A stretch of DNA of 64,000 nt from Climacium dendroides (taxonomy: Eukaryota; Streptophyta; Bryopsida; Hypnales; Climaciaceae): the NCBI GenBank assembly GCA_950106755.1, contig OX467087.1, positions 13,272,047-13,336,046 of the forward strand, read 5' to 3'. The position numbers and the translations under genes are program-made. The notes beneath the pieces were generated by a model. That model saw only the letters and a program-made list of their open reading frames with translations. It did no database searches and was not told the DNA's origin. This document shows, piece after piece, positions 1-12,700 of the stretch (positions are counted from its first letter, which is position 1; the number at the start of each line of letters is the position of its first letter).

Positions 1-225
1 TGTGAGAAGTTGGACAACCAAATTTGCATCAATTTAGCACGAAAATGGGAAGAACATCGACGTTCTGTGCACATGAATTAGTTCAAAATACACCTCAAAT
101 ATTTGGAAATATGATACGATAGGTATGAAGGCACAGTAACTAGATCATTCTACTCATGTACTGATTGATTTCACTTGGTCATTATCTGGTAATAAAACAA
201 CTAGAATGATGAATGTAAATGTTTC

Positions 226-3200
226 TTAAAGTTTTGTCGCGGGGGACATAAGAGGAGAAGCTACCTCAGATAGAAGCATGTAAGTTGCAAATGAATGTTG
301 CAGCAACAAACTTTGCGGAAAGCAATCATCCACAACGTCTTCTGATACCAAGTCAGCCGGCCATTTTACGAGTCTGGAGTCGGTCAAGTATATGTGGAGC
401 TGCACATTTTCGGGATGGTTGTCCACACTCAGGTACCGATACATGAATCTCCTCAACGCTGTCAAGAATGCTGCCACAGGAATTCTCTCCACATTTGTCT
501 CTTCCTTCCATGTCGTCTCTATCTTCACCGAGTCCAAAATCTCTTTAACTAAAGCGGAGGTCAGGGGTGTTCTGCAGGCGTTCAATGACAGATTTTTTTT
601 TAAAAAGTCTGAGCCATCTTGCCTGAAATAAAATTCAGAGCATAGCATTCCTCAAGGAAAGAAGAGAAGCGTAAGTTTAACTCCAAAGTGCCAAATGGCC
701 AAAAGTGGTCGCTTCGATGTTGAAATGAATCATTAAAGTAGAATAACAAAATATACCAATAAAATGAAGATATCATGTCCTATATTAGGGAACCTAATAT
801 GATGTTTGGGAGTTTACTATAATCAGCTATTAGATTCCAAAGTTTATTTTCTATTTTTAATTCAGGTTGACGAGGGGGTCCTACAATTTATTTTGGACTG
901 CAAATCAGAATGTAAAGTAACCACGAATCTTCCGCAAAAAGTAATAGATATAACTGCAAGATGTTGGTAAAGTAATTACTTGTATTTTTTTCTGACCAGC
1001 ATTTCGACGCTGCTGCTGGCAGAATCTTCCAGGCCTTCATACAAGCTGACAATGTGCTTGAGACATATTTTGTCGAAAACTGTATTCGTGCTGATTAGTT
1101 CAGCTGAATCGTTATCCAACCACAGCTTGCAGTAAGAGCTCAGGGTTTGTTGTGAAGGACCTCCAGTTCGTCTCAAAAACCCTAGACACAAGTTCAACAT
1201 TTCAAGGAACTGGCCAGCTCCGACCCCTCCCAGTTCGATCTCCCTATGAACAGTCCGTAATGTCTCCGACCTCAAAACCTCCTGTGGGATTGCAGTTGCT
1301 ACGTCCGCGAGAATGGTGGCATGCCGGTGGAAGGCCTCATGTTTGTAGGGAAATTCTATCCAGTCCTGCATGGCAATGGGACAGTTCATACTAAGTACGC
1401 ACATTCACACTTTAATTAACTAGCTAGAAGAAGTCCTCACTAAGGAATCGAGAGTGCAGTGGAAAGATGTTAGCGCTTTACAATAAAGGATATATCCGTG
1501 TAGTGAGAACTCAAGACTCAAACATTCTCCAAGTCTGCTGAAGTTGGAAACTACTCTAGGTGAGAAACCTCAAGCCTCTTGAAAACGACAAAGAAGCAGA
1601 TATGCATGCAGGAGTGTGCCATAATTCATGCAGAGACAACCCCACGATTCATCACAAGTCTTCCTGTGACTCCTACTTGGAAGGTGTATAATTGTTTGTC
1701 ACTGTCCAAACATTTGGTTAGCTCGTCCCAACAATAAACAATTTTAACGAAGTGAATGGAGAGGTCTCTCCATGATTAATTGGCGAACTGAATTGCGATG
1801 TCGCCTTTACAAATCTCCCCATGATTGAAATAATAAAAAATCATGACTTAAAGTCTGATTGGACTGGAAGCATTATAATCATTGTTAATTTCTCATATGG
1901 CGAGACAGATGATGCTTACAATTCCTTACGTGCAAGTCATTTTGTGTGAACTTACCGCTTCAAGGTGGGCTTTTCCTGTCACTAGAGCTCGAAGGAGATG
2001 TTCTTGAATGATAACACTGTCGTAGAGTAATCGTAGGCCACATCCAGAACGAGGATGAGCTATCGCGACTTCCTTCACAACGTTCTCAAGCCACTGCTCG
2101 TCGGAGTGTACAATGTCTTCAGTCTGCAAAGCAGACAAACCACATTAGATTTCAGTGTTTTCAGGATGTTAAAATATGAACATCTTGCTTTGGATTTAAA
2201 GATTACTCGTTAAATGAGAAAAAGTACTTTTAAGACAGAAATTCGAGATGATCTGGAGTATACGTGATGATTGAAATGGTCGATTTATTTCCAGATTCAT
2301 TATATGAGGTTTTAGCAAGCAAACGAAATTAGTACAGAAAACAAAAGCATTTGGATCCCAAACCTTGCAGGTTTGAACGCGCACTGTTCGACGAGAGTGA
2401 CCGTGGGCACTGGTGCCAACAGCGGGGCCAGCATGCGCATCAAGGAAAGTATTTTGAATATTACGAAGGTACTCAAAGAGAGCCACAATATTTAGGCCGA
2501 GGTCACGGGGCTCCACCAAGCACATTGCTAGAGGAGCATCTTTGTCCATGATTGGTATGCTAAATGTTCTGCACTCGTATCCAGTCACCTTCTCCCTTGT
2601 GGCATTCCATGATTTTTCGAAATTTCCAAACTGACGTCCCAGTACACTGACACACACCACCACAACATAAGGATCGAAGTAACTTCAGAAAATTTAAAAA
2701 GCAGACAGAAGTATGATAGTCAGATCAAACTGCGTAAGTAGATCAGCTCGCTGTAACGTCATGTCAGGCTAGGCAGTTTCTGACGCAAACTTTTTCTTTT
2801 GAAATGCGGCTTACTAAGTCTCCTAGAACACCTCGTGTTCTTTTTCCGGGTTAATACCGGTGTCAAGGAACCCATCGGCAAGAATAATGTGATGGGGCTA
2901 ACTCAATTTACAAATGAAAAACGCAAAATCAAGGGATTGGAACCTGCAGAAATTTAAAGTTAAGGAGTTAGCCGCATAGGCTCTCAAATTGGGAGCTAGA
3001 ATATGCAGTAGTCACCTGGATTCTTTCAGAGCTTCTCTCATGCTCATTGTTGCGGCTTCAGGTCGTGATATCCTAGAACTGAAAACTCCATGCGCGGTGT
3101 TGCAGAACAGTACAAGATTCATTAAATGCCTCAAGTCCTCCAAGTCCTTTTCGTGATTGAAGAACACCTGAATGAGGGGGTTCTCAGCTATCATGCCAGG

Positions 3201-3769
3201 GTCTTGCTTATACAATGCCCTGAAGTTTGCTAGACTGGGGGAAGCGGTGATTCTCAGAATATCTTCCACAGGAGAAGCGAACATTCGACGTCCTCTCTCT
3301 CCCACCAATTCTGCATACCTGTTATCCCCTTTCTGCCTCTCTAAATAGTCTGCTGCAGCCCTTTGAGCACCCGAGCCAAAGCTGACATTGTCAAAGATCC
3401 TTTGAAACTCAGCTTCCCACTCAACTCGCGCGTCGGCAGAAAGTAAAGCAACATGATTCTGCATCCCGCTTAAGGAAGAAACTACCGAGTGCAGGTACTT
3501 TACAGTAGTGTCTCGATTGCAGGCGAGGAGGAGGTCAAGTTTGGCAAAATCTTCCTCAATTATGTTGTGTAGTTCTTCCTGAGGGTGAGGAGGCCTCTGT
3601 GGCGCCAGCCCTAGCAGCCTCCGCAAAGCTTGATCCGTTGTAGATGCCCGTTGGAGACCGATATCCAAACAAAAGTGGAGTATGAGGCGGAGAGCTCGAT
3701 AGCACTTGTGATCGAGGTTGCGAACAGAATAGAACGTATCTGAGCGTGAAACGTTGTCAATGATGTAGC
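226..3769 (-). other. RNF213-like gene, E3 shell and C-terminal domain (exons 21-25)
   Basis: Exons 3769-3016, 2646-2364, 2123-1956, 1365-980 and 622-226 join without a frame break. Exon 22 carries LAMCLVEPRDLGLNIVALFEYL. Exon 24 carries LGFLRRTGGPSQQTLSSYC and ICLKHIVSLYEGLED, matching the animal C-terminal strings LGFLSTAGG and LKHTIALWQFL. Exon 25 ends like the animal protein, with a CFPQSLLLQHSF helix, and stops at TAA 228-226. Positions 1-225 downstream are probably 3' UTR or intergenic; I see no gene there. Confidence 0.82.
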
Positions 3770-6700
3770 CTACAGGAGGGACATTCATGAAAGCTCTTGG
3801 TTAGTATCACTGCAATGCATGAATCTCACGAGATTGATGGACTAGCTAGCACAAGATTCCAAACGTGACTCCGAAGAGGGGAATCTGAAGACCTCTCTAG
3901 AAGACCTAGCCATGTTAAACAGTTGATGCACATTGTAAAATTGTTTCATGAAAACCCCGCCAATTACAAGGCTAAGTTTTCTTAAACATCTCTGGAGGGT
4001 AGATTCTCTGCTACTTTAGTGTATGATTTGACTACGAACCAGAAAGGCTAAGCAAAAATAGGGGCTGAGCTGACATGTGAAGCACAAAGTTACCAGTCTG
4101 AGTCCGGTCGGATAAGAGATGAACAGTCCCAGCGACAGGCACATGGTTAGCGCCTCCAATGGGCTTTTTACAGTCGGGGCATGTAGTGGACTCCATAGGT
4201 TGCCCGCATTCCCCAACGAAATACTGAAATCCACAAGAACATTTATAATCTGTAATCCTATTCCCATTGGCCACAATTGTTCTAAAAGCAGCGAGGGATG
4301 TGTTGGGAGCTCCTAAAACGTATGCTCGCTCAAGGTGTTCTTCTTCGAGAGCCATGTACCCCTGGAATCAATCACAACAAGTCCACAATTATAACGACCA
4401 TCAAACTACCTACCTCCAGCATTAATGACCAGTAAATCAACTACTAAAAAAAAATCCTCGATGAGTGTTGGTTTGTTCACATACCAAGAATATCCGAAGT
4501 ACTAGCAGAGAACACTGTTACTGTCACCAAGGAAAGTTACTTACCTGCAGTGGTGATGTTCGTGGAAGATCTGTCACAACAAAAAGGATGTGCGCAGCGA
4601 GGCTTTTAAACCACAATTCTTGGGTTGACATGTTGGGACTAAGCCTCATATCGCTCCATATTGCAGTTACTCTATCGCCTTGAGCAAAACACTGTACCAC
4701 CTCTGTCCATTTGGGGTCCCATTGTTGCAGACAATTAGGCCTACTGAGAATCCACTGAGAAGCAGCCCTCTCGCCAGACGTAAGAGCCCGGGCAGCGGAC
4801 GAAAGATACAATCTCGATGCTACAGCGGCAGTGATTTGCTTCTGGCTATCATGATCAGTTGCAGCGCTTTCAATGAATGCCCTGCCTCTGCTCTCTTGTC
4901 CTGATGTCACATAATGGATTGCTTCCCCAGATTTCTCGAAAAGCGTCGAAGAGGACCAGAAGGGATCAAAGCCAAGTGGATTAGCAACTACATCATGCAT
5001 CGTTTCCCATTCAAGAAGTGTGGTGTATTCCTTCAGGCCCAAGGTCTCTCCACACCTTGTTGCAAGGGAACTGATTTCTACCAAGGAGAGCCCCCTCTGC
5101 ATGTGGAGTACCTTCAAGAGGTATAGTCGCAATGCTGCAGATCTTGAGGGAGATGAGGATTCCTTGATACTATTGGCGAAAATGGAGACCACAGGAGAGG
5201 AATGACATGTTGCAGATACCTCAGCTCTTAATATGTGCTCAAGTTCGGATGCTACAGCATCCAGTATGGCACGTAGAAACGCAAACGCGGTAGTCAGTTG
5301 AATTGTCAACGGCCCATCAGCATCCACAAGCTCCAGCGCTGTATTCAGGCACTCGAAGAAATCCTCAAAGTTCCACTCCAGTCCGTCATCCTCATCTCCT
5401 CGCACTAAGGCTTCAATAGTAGAAGAGTTGATAGACTCGTAGAATACGTCGCAGAGAAGAACAAATGCTACATGAGTACCGTCACTGTCAAGTGGCTTTT
5501 CTTCTAATTGTAAGCCACAATTGCTGAACAAAAACTGCATGTACATCGGACACTGCGCACTTACATAAGAATCCAGATCAGGAGCATGAGAGAAGCTGGC
5601 ATCAAGGAGGCAGACCATAAGGCTCTTCACTACGCTGGTGATGTCCCGTAGTTCGAAAACAAAAGCGGCAATATTGTTCACATCAGACATTGTACTCGTC
5701 TTTCCATTCAAAACCTTCCTGAAAAAGGAAGCGAAAAATCGTTGCCAGTGCCCTTGGAGAGAAGAATCCGTCAATGTGTGGAGGTCAGGGGCCAGACGGA
5801 GGACAGTTTCCACGAGCTGACCAGGGCTGAAGTCGTTGCCGTGACTGCCTAACCACTTCACCAGTCCCTGCAAGGTTTCTTTTCCCAATGACAGAGGTGG
5901 AAGAACCATGTATGCCAAATCTCTGAGTACTTCCAAGCCAGTGAGGACATTAGTCCAGCGAGGGGAACTTCCAGCTCCATATGGCGACGCCAGATTAATC
6001 AGCAACTCCAGCTTCTGAACCCATTGACCAATCTCAACACCACTCTGCAGAAAGTCTTCTTTTTGAGGCACAATCGCTGCGTAACACTGAGTAACCAAGT
6101 ATTGATGAAACTCTGCAGATGAAAGGCATTGACTCTTCAGCTGTGCCAACTTCCATGCCACGTCGCTAGTGTCTGTTAAACATGACGCCACCAGTAATGC
6201 TTGAGCTTTGAGCTTCTCGCCATGCTCCCACAGAAGAATGTGTAGACTAGGAGGAGTTGTAGAAACTTCGACGTCAAGGTTAGCTCTCAACACCCACTCA
6301 AAAGCTTGTGACTCCACCTCACTCCTACAGTCATTACTGTATTGAGCGTACAGCTTGGCAAAGTCTCCCACGTAGAGTTCAGGGTGAGAGTCAATGCAAG
6401 CGGCCAATTCCGGAAGTTGATCTCGCATTGTTGCTTCCATAGCTTCCTTAATCGAATCGAAAGGAACTTCCTCATCAGAAGATGAAGGTACACTTGCGTT
6501 CCTCGAGTTCTTCGATAAATGAGTCAAGTACAATTCTTGAAATCCCTTATCAACATGCTGTGAATAAATAGCAACGAACGGCAGGGAGAGGTTTAGTGGG
6601 CTCTCGACTTGATAGCCTTCTGGGTGCCTTGGGGCCTGAACGTTTCCAATGTTCACCACCTCGGCATTTAAAACGGTGGCTCGCCAAACTCCCCTTTTCA

Positions 6701-9700
6701 CTGCGTCCATTTTGAAATAACTGCCAAGGTCTGAGTGCATCTCCAGCAAATACACAAGTCTTGCGATTGGCTGCCTGAGCTTCTCTTCAGTGTAGAGCAG
6801 GAAAGCATCTTGGAGGCTGGAGGACAGGGACAACAGTCTTCGATCCGAAGCCACTGATGCTTGCCATAATGGATCCGCATTTTCCTTGAGCCACACAAGC
6901 ACTCGGCTCTTGAAACAGCCCCAGAGTTCTTTGTCTTCACAGATTTTCTGGACCATATTCTGGCAGTGGGTTGCAGAGTTCACTGACTTCGGATACTTTA
7001 CACATAAAAAGCTCCATCTAAGCACCTTTACCATGATATCTTTTAGAGGAATAGTCTCTGCGTTCACCAAGTCGGCAACGCTGTGCTCCAAAAACACGCT
7101 GCACAACCATGGCCAAATTTTGCTCAAGAGTCTCAGAACTTCAAGATCCAAAGATAAGGAGTACCATCGATAGGATTATAAACTGGTGCAGCTAGCCAGA
7201 CACAAGGGCTAAGGGAAACAAACCAGACACAAGTCACAAACAGCATAATGGGTCCAAGAAGAGAAATACTCTAGTACCTGAGGTCGGTTTCTTCTTTCTG
7301 AAGCTGATCGAGTGTTATCTGCTGCCATCCACTAAGAAAAGTGAATCCAGTCGGATTTTCCATCTCACGGTGATTATGAATGATCAAGATAACATTCTTC
7401 ACCTGAGAAGGCTCGGAGGACACCTGAGCATGATAATCTGCAAAATTCTTGTCTACCAGAAATCTTGCATGCTGGATATGTTCCTTGTCCATAATAGCGT
7501 CAGCTTGTATGATGAGCAAGTTAGATTTCCCAGTGACAAACAACTCAATTTGCCCTTGAAGTTGCCTCTCTGATGTGAAGTCTCCAAGCTTCTCAATTTG
7601 TGCCTGATCAGAACCAATAAACCGGAAGTACAATTAATCACGCCTGCGGAGGCTTCTGTCTGGTCAAGAAAGTTAAGGTAAATTAACTTCTGGTAACAGC
7701 TCAATCAGAGAGTAATTCTCACAAGTAGAACACCCACAACCCCCACCCCCGCAGATCACACCCCACCTCCTCGTAACTCAATTCCTAACAAAATCCTTGC
7801 CAAGTTCAATGCGACTAGGTTAGCTAGAATTGAATACCTCTCGGGTTGGTATTTCTTAACAAGCTCTTAAGTAATCTGGAGAGTTTAGCACTTCAAACTC
7901 GGTCACAAGCGCAAAATGACAAAAACTAGGAGATCATATATGACTCTTGGAAAAGAATTCTTACATCTATTTCACCGAGGAACTTCCTGATCGGCATATG
8001 GATAATGGTGCGAGTGCTTATCACCACTCTCTTGCCAACGTGACGACTTGATAGTCCCCCCAAGCTATCATCCTGTATCTGCAGTAGTATAAATGATAAT
8101 CGAGTTGATACTTTGGCTTCGAACAGTTGCGTGAATTTTCGAAATACTCACAATAAAATCGTGGGTAGATGACAAACATAATGATTGAATTTGAAACATC
8201 AAGTCTACTGGAGCATTAAATTCAAAATTCTGAAAAGCAAAGCATTGACTCATGCAAGAAACATTGTAAAATGAGAGCTCTAACTTACTGCTGTCCCAAT
8301 GAACTCCTTAAGACCTTGCTGATCTTGCCAATCACCAAAGAAGAGTTTCGTCCATTTCTCCAAGTCGCGAACGTTTTCTTGGCACCGCACAGACAATGAA
8401 GCACGTACCATTGCATCCACGTGTGCCGTTCGCAACAAGTCTTCTTTGCACCTATTGCAAGTAACACACGAATTTCAGAATGGAGAAGAGAATATCTTAC
8501 TGCTATTTAGCATTTATGACGACCTAAGACCAAAATGATTTTCCAATAATTAGTATTAGAAGTACTGCTCACTAGCGTAAATCTACCGCAAGCGATTTTC
8601 ATTTGGAATTATAATATCTGATGTTTGCAACTATCATCGGGAAGAATTGATATGCGTGACTGAGGTTGATTTCAAAAACTTGTGAGTGGACCTCATGGAC
8701 CATACCGTTTTTGGAACATTTGGAGTAAGTTAGAACTATACTTCTATGTCATATGTAAGACAATTTTTTTGAGTAATCTTATCTCAAGCTGAAAGAGAAG
8801 ATGAATCAGCCCACGAAAAGCGAACAATCAAGATGATATATATATTTACTTGTCAAGTAGAAGAGCGAATTCAGACGATTCCGTTGATTGGCTACTATCC
8901 TCAGATTGAGCGGGCAGATGGTGCAACACAAGCGATGGAATTGTGTCTTCATGGAAACCATCAAACAAATCATGTACTTTGAAGGCTATTTCATCATTGG
9001 AATTCTCCGAATTCGATGTAACGCCCGCCAGTTGTTCACACCATGATCTGAGAATTTTTACAGCAGCCTTCTGATTTCCAGAAAGAATGGTTTCGTAAGT
9101 GAGCACTTGCTTCTCAAATCGGTTCAGAAATGGCGGGTCCAAGTGGGAGACCTGGTTGCAGTCCACCACTACAATGCAGCGAAAATTGTCGTGGACGAAG
9201 CACATGGGATTACTGTAGGCTCCAATGGCGATACGACAGTTCCGCCTGTCGGCCACTATGGTGTAGTGTTGATTGAGCATATCATAGAGCGAAGACCAAA
9301 GTCGCTCCAAGCCCCTGAGAAGGATACATCTGCAAAGAGACCAATCATAATTATTGATTTAGCAGCATATGATTAAGAATTTATTATTGACATATTGTGA
9401 TATTTGAAGATTCGAAATTGATACAAGAATTTTAATGGGACAGTCAGCATGTTCCAATGAATCGTTACAGAGACTCTCCACCACCGGGACTTTCCAATCG
9501 TCTGGATCAACTGAAGAGGAAATGAAAGAGAATTAGTGGTCTAAGTACCTTCCAGCTTCCATGTGCAAAATTATAATGCTCAGCAACAAATATGAATAGT
9601 CGTCACTACAGTCATCTTTGAATTTGCTTCCATGAATGATTATCACATTCTCCTGAAATTTTTCCAAAACAATCCCGATCGCCGAGTCCCCCTGATCCAC

Positions 9701-12700
9701 ACACAGAAATGAATTGATTATAGTTTCTGCAATGGAAATTACGTTCTCATGCAACAATCGTGACATCACAGATAGATCAAGGTGATCGAAAGCGTTATAA
9801 TTTAACCTCAAAATTGAAGCACCAATAGACCCAAACTGGGCCTCAGGATTTTTTATGTAGGCCACATGGGAACTTTCAATTGTTCAAATTTATCTAGCAT
9901 TTGACCAGAAGATGCGATGTTCTCCTCTGACACTTGTGACACCAAATTTTCCACGGTTTCGAATCCCATTTTTGTGCAACTGGATCGATCATATTGGTCA
10001 TTCAAAACTATGAAATCTTGTTCCTCTAGAAGTTAATTGTGAACGACTTACAGTGGTGATAAGCATCAGATGCCTAGCGTGCTTGTCTCGTAGATTCTCT
10101 CGAACAAGGTCCATGACAGGAGGTGGATGTATCAGAAGCTCCTCATGTACCAGATTCTGCTTCAAAATTTTCGAGAATGTCTGTACATCCTCCGGTGAAC
10201 CTCCAAAATTTCTCCAGACTGCTGTTCCGAGCCCATCCAGTGGGGAGCTCCCCTGGAGCGACTTAATCAGTGCATAGAAGTCACGAAGGCCATGGAAGTT
10301 TGGTTTCGTTTGACGAAAATGATAAGTGTGGTATGCTCTCGCCAGCCCTCTTAACTCTTTCTCGAGAGCTCGACGGAGCCTCTGATGACCCGTCTTTGAG
10401 CTTGTAACTATATCAAAGCTTTCTAGGATAGCAATGCTGGTGTCATACAAATCTTGCTCCGAAGGATCAGGTTGAGAAAGATGAATAGCTCGGTTCATTT
10501 TGGCGGCATCCAGCGACCAATTGCTAATACCCACGACCGCTATCTGTTGAGGCTCCTCAGGTTCCAGAAGAGCATGGAGAACCTGCAGAATTTCACAACA
10601 AACTGATTTAGTATAGAAATAGAAATTTATGATTCAAAAAACAGGACTACTAAATAGTTTTCCAGTTAAGTATCTGTTATCCTACAAGAGTAAAAGTAAC
10701 TACACTAGCTAAAGACATTGAAGGTTTTTCTTCCTACTCCGGTACCTTCAAAGGATTGTGCCTTGATACTTCAGCAAGACCGACTTCATCGAGCACGACC
10801 ACTACCAAGACATCTCGCTCTTCGTTGTCATTTCTACACCGCTGAGCTTTCTCAAACACCTGCGCGCAATTAGACATTAGTACCAGACTTAAACTCCTGA
10901 AGGATATAAGCAGCATAATGTATAACATATAAGCAGTCTTTTCTTCAATTATTATTAAATTTTGACCGACATATGCAATGCTCATCGCTGATTTTGGTGC
11001 TATAAATTTGCCTTCATCTGAATTACAAATTCCACAATATGATCAATTGAATTGATCACTTCGAACAAAGAATGGTTGGTCTTTAGGGATTAAACATGGG
11101 AAACGCATAATTCGGGAGCTAAATTTCACATTTGAATAACTTTCACTTAGATAAGTAGTGGATTTTGCTGAAGTTCATGTACTGACAGTTAAAACAGAAG
11201 AGAACGAATTCAACCACTAGCTAGTATCACCAGAATGCTATAGCCATGAAAAACGGTAAATATAGTTACCTTCAGAATACCCTCAGATGTGGAGCTCTCC
11301 GAGCCTTGGTATGAAAATTTATACATCTGAGGCAATTTTTGAAAATAGGGATCCCTAGACTCCGATCCTCTCAAATTTCTGCCACATGTCAACAACCTCC
11401 AAGGTTTAGCAAAGGTAGAAATAAAAGGAGTACAGACTAGAAATCAAAGCTGTAATCACACAATGTCATCTTATCTACAAAATAAAGATATAATCCGAAC
11501 CTTTATATTTTTCCAGGGCATGAATCATTCATATCTGGGACGAAACGTACCCGTAAATCAATTGAAGTGCAAGGGTCTTTCCGGATCCAGGCTTCCCAAT
11601 TACGAAGACTGGAATGAGGTTAACCATGCAGACAAGTGTTACAAACACATTCTCCAGAAGAGCCTTGTTCTTGGCGATGCCACAGGGTACATCCATGCGG
11701 TCGAGAATGTCCAATTGTTCTGCTCTTAAAAGCTCCGCAAAAGTATTTCCAGTGAACCCCCTAGTCAATGTCGTTAATTATAAGACCTATTAGCTTGCAA
11801 GTATTGCGAAACAATTTCAAATTACCATTGGAGAATCTTTGTGAATTTATGCAAGTAACCATTGCAAAAGCCATAGCTCTTCTAGTAATTGCAATATCCC
11901 ATTGCCTCAGGTCAGCTACTTATCAACACTCTTACTATTGACAATTGAGGAATATTTGCTGCAGCATGAGTTCATAATGCTATACAGAATGCGGTTTCAT
12001 TGTACCTGGAGTCTCGGACGTTTGCAAATATGTTTCGATAGTCTTTTCGCTGCTGCTCTGTAGCTAGACGTGAATGATAGCAATGAGCAAACGCCAAGAG
12101 CATCGCCCGGTCGTCATCTTTCCGAAACGGACCCCGTGTCCACAGAGGTCTTTTCGGAACATCTTTAAGGAAATACTCATAGAGGGAAATGCAGCGGCTA
12201 GCGTCCCGTAAACTGACACTGGCTTCGCCATGACATTCGCGAATAAAAGCTTGAGAAATGACCAAAAGGTCTGCGAAGAGCTGCACTTGAAGCGGTTTCA
12301 CTTTCTCTTGCGCCATGGCTCCAATGTAAGCTTGTTCATCAAACCTTGAAAGTAGGCCAAAGTCCCATACATAATCCAACATTGCCTCGGGCAGAGGATG
12401 CACCCGGTACGCGAGATTATAGCGTTGAACGTCCCCTGGATTCATAATAAGGTCACGTGGAGAAAATCCTGCTTGAGAATTTTCCTTGTCATGTCTGCGA
12501 TACGGATTACAAGCAGCCAGCACCACCAGATTCGCGTCCAGAGCTTTCCCGTCCAGTAAATGGTGGCATATGACTCCATTCAGGAAGCCAAGGTGGTCAC
12601 ATGCATTGATCTCGTCCAGAAACGCCCACACCTGATACATTCAAATCCAATGGTTTTAACACTGATTATCCTAAAGAAATTATGTTATGCTAAGACCTGC

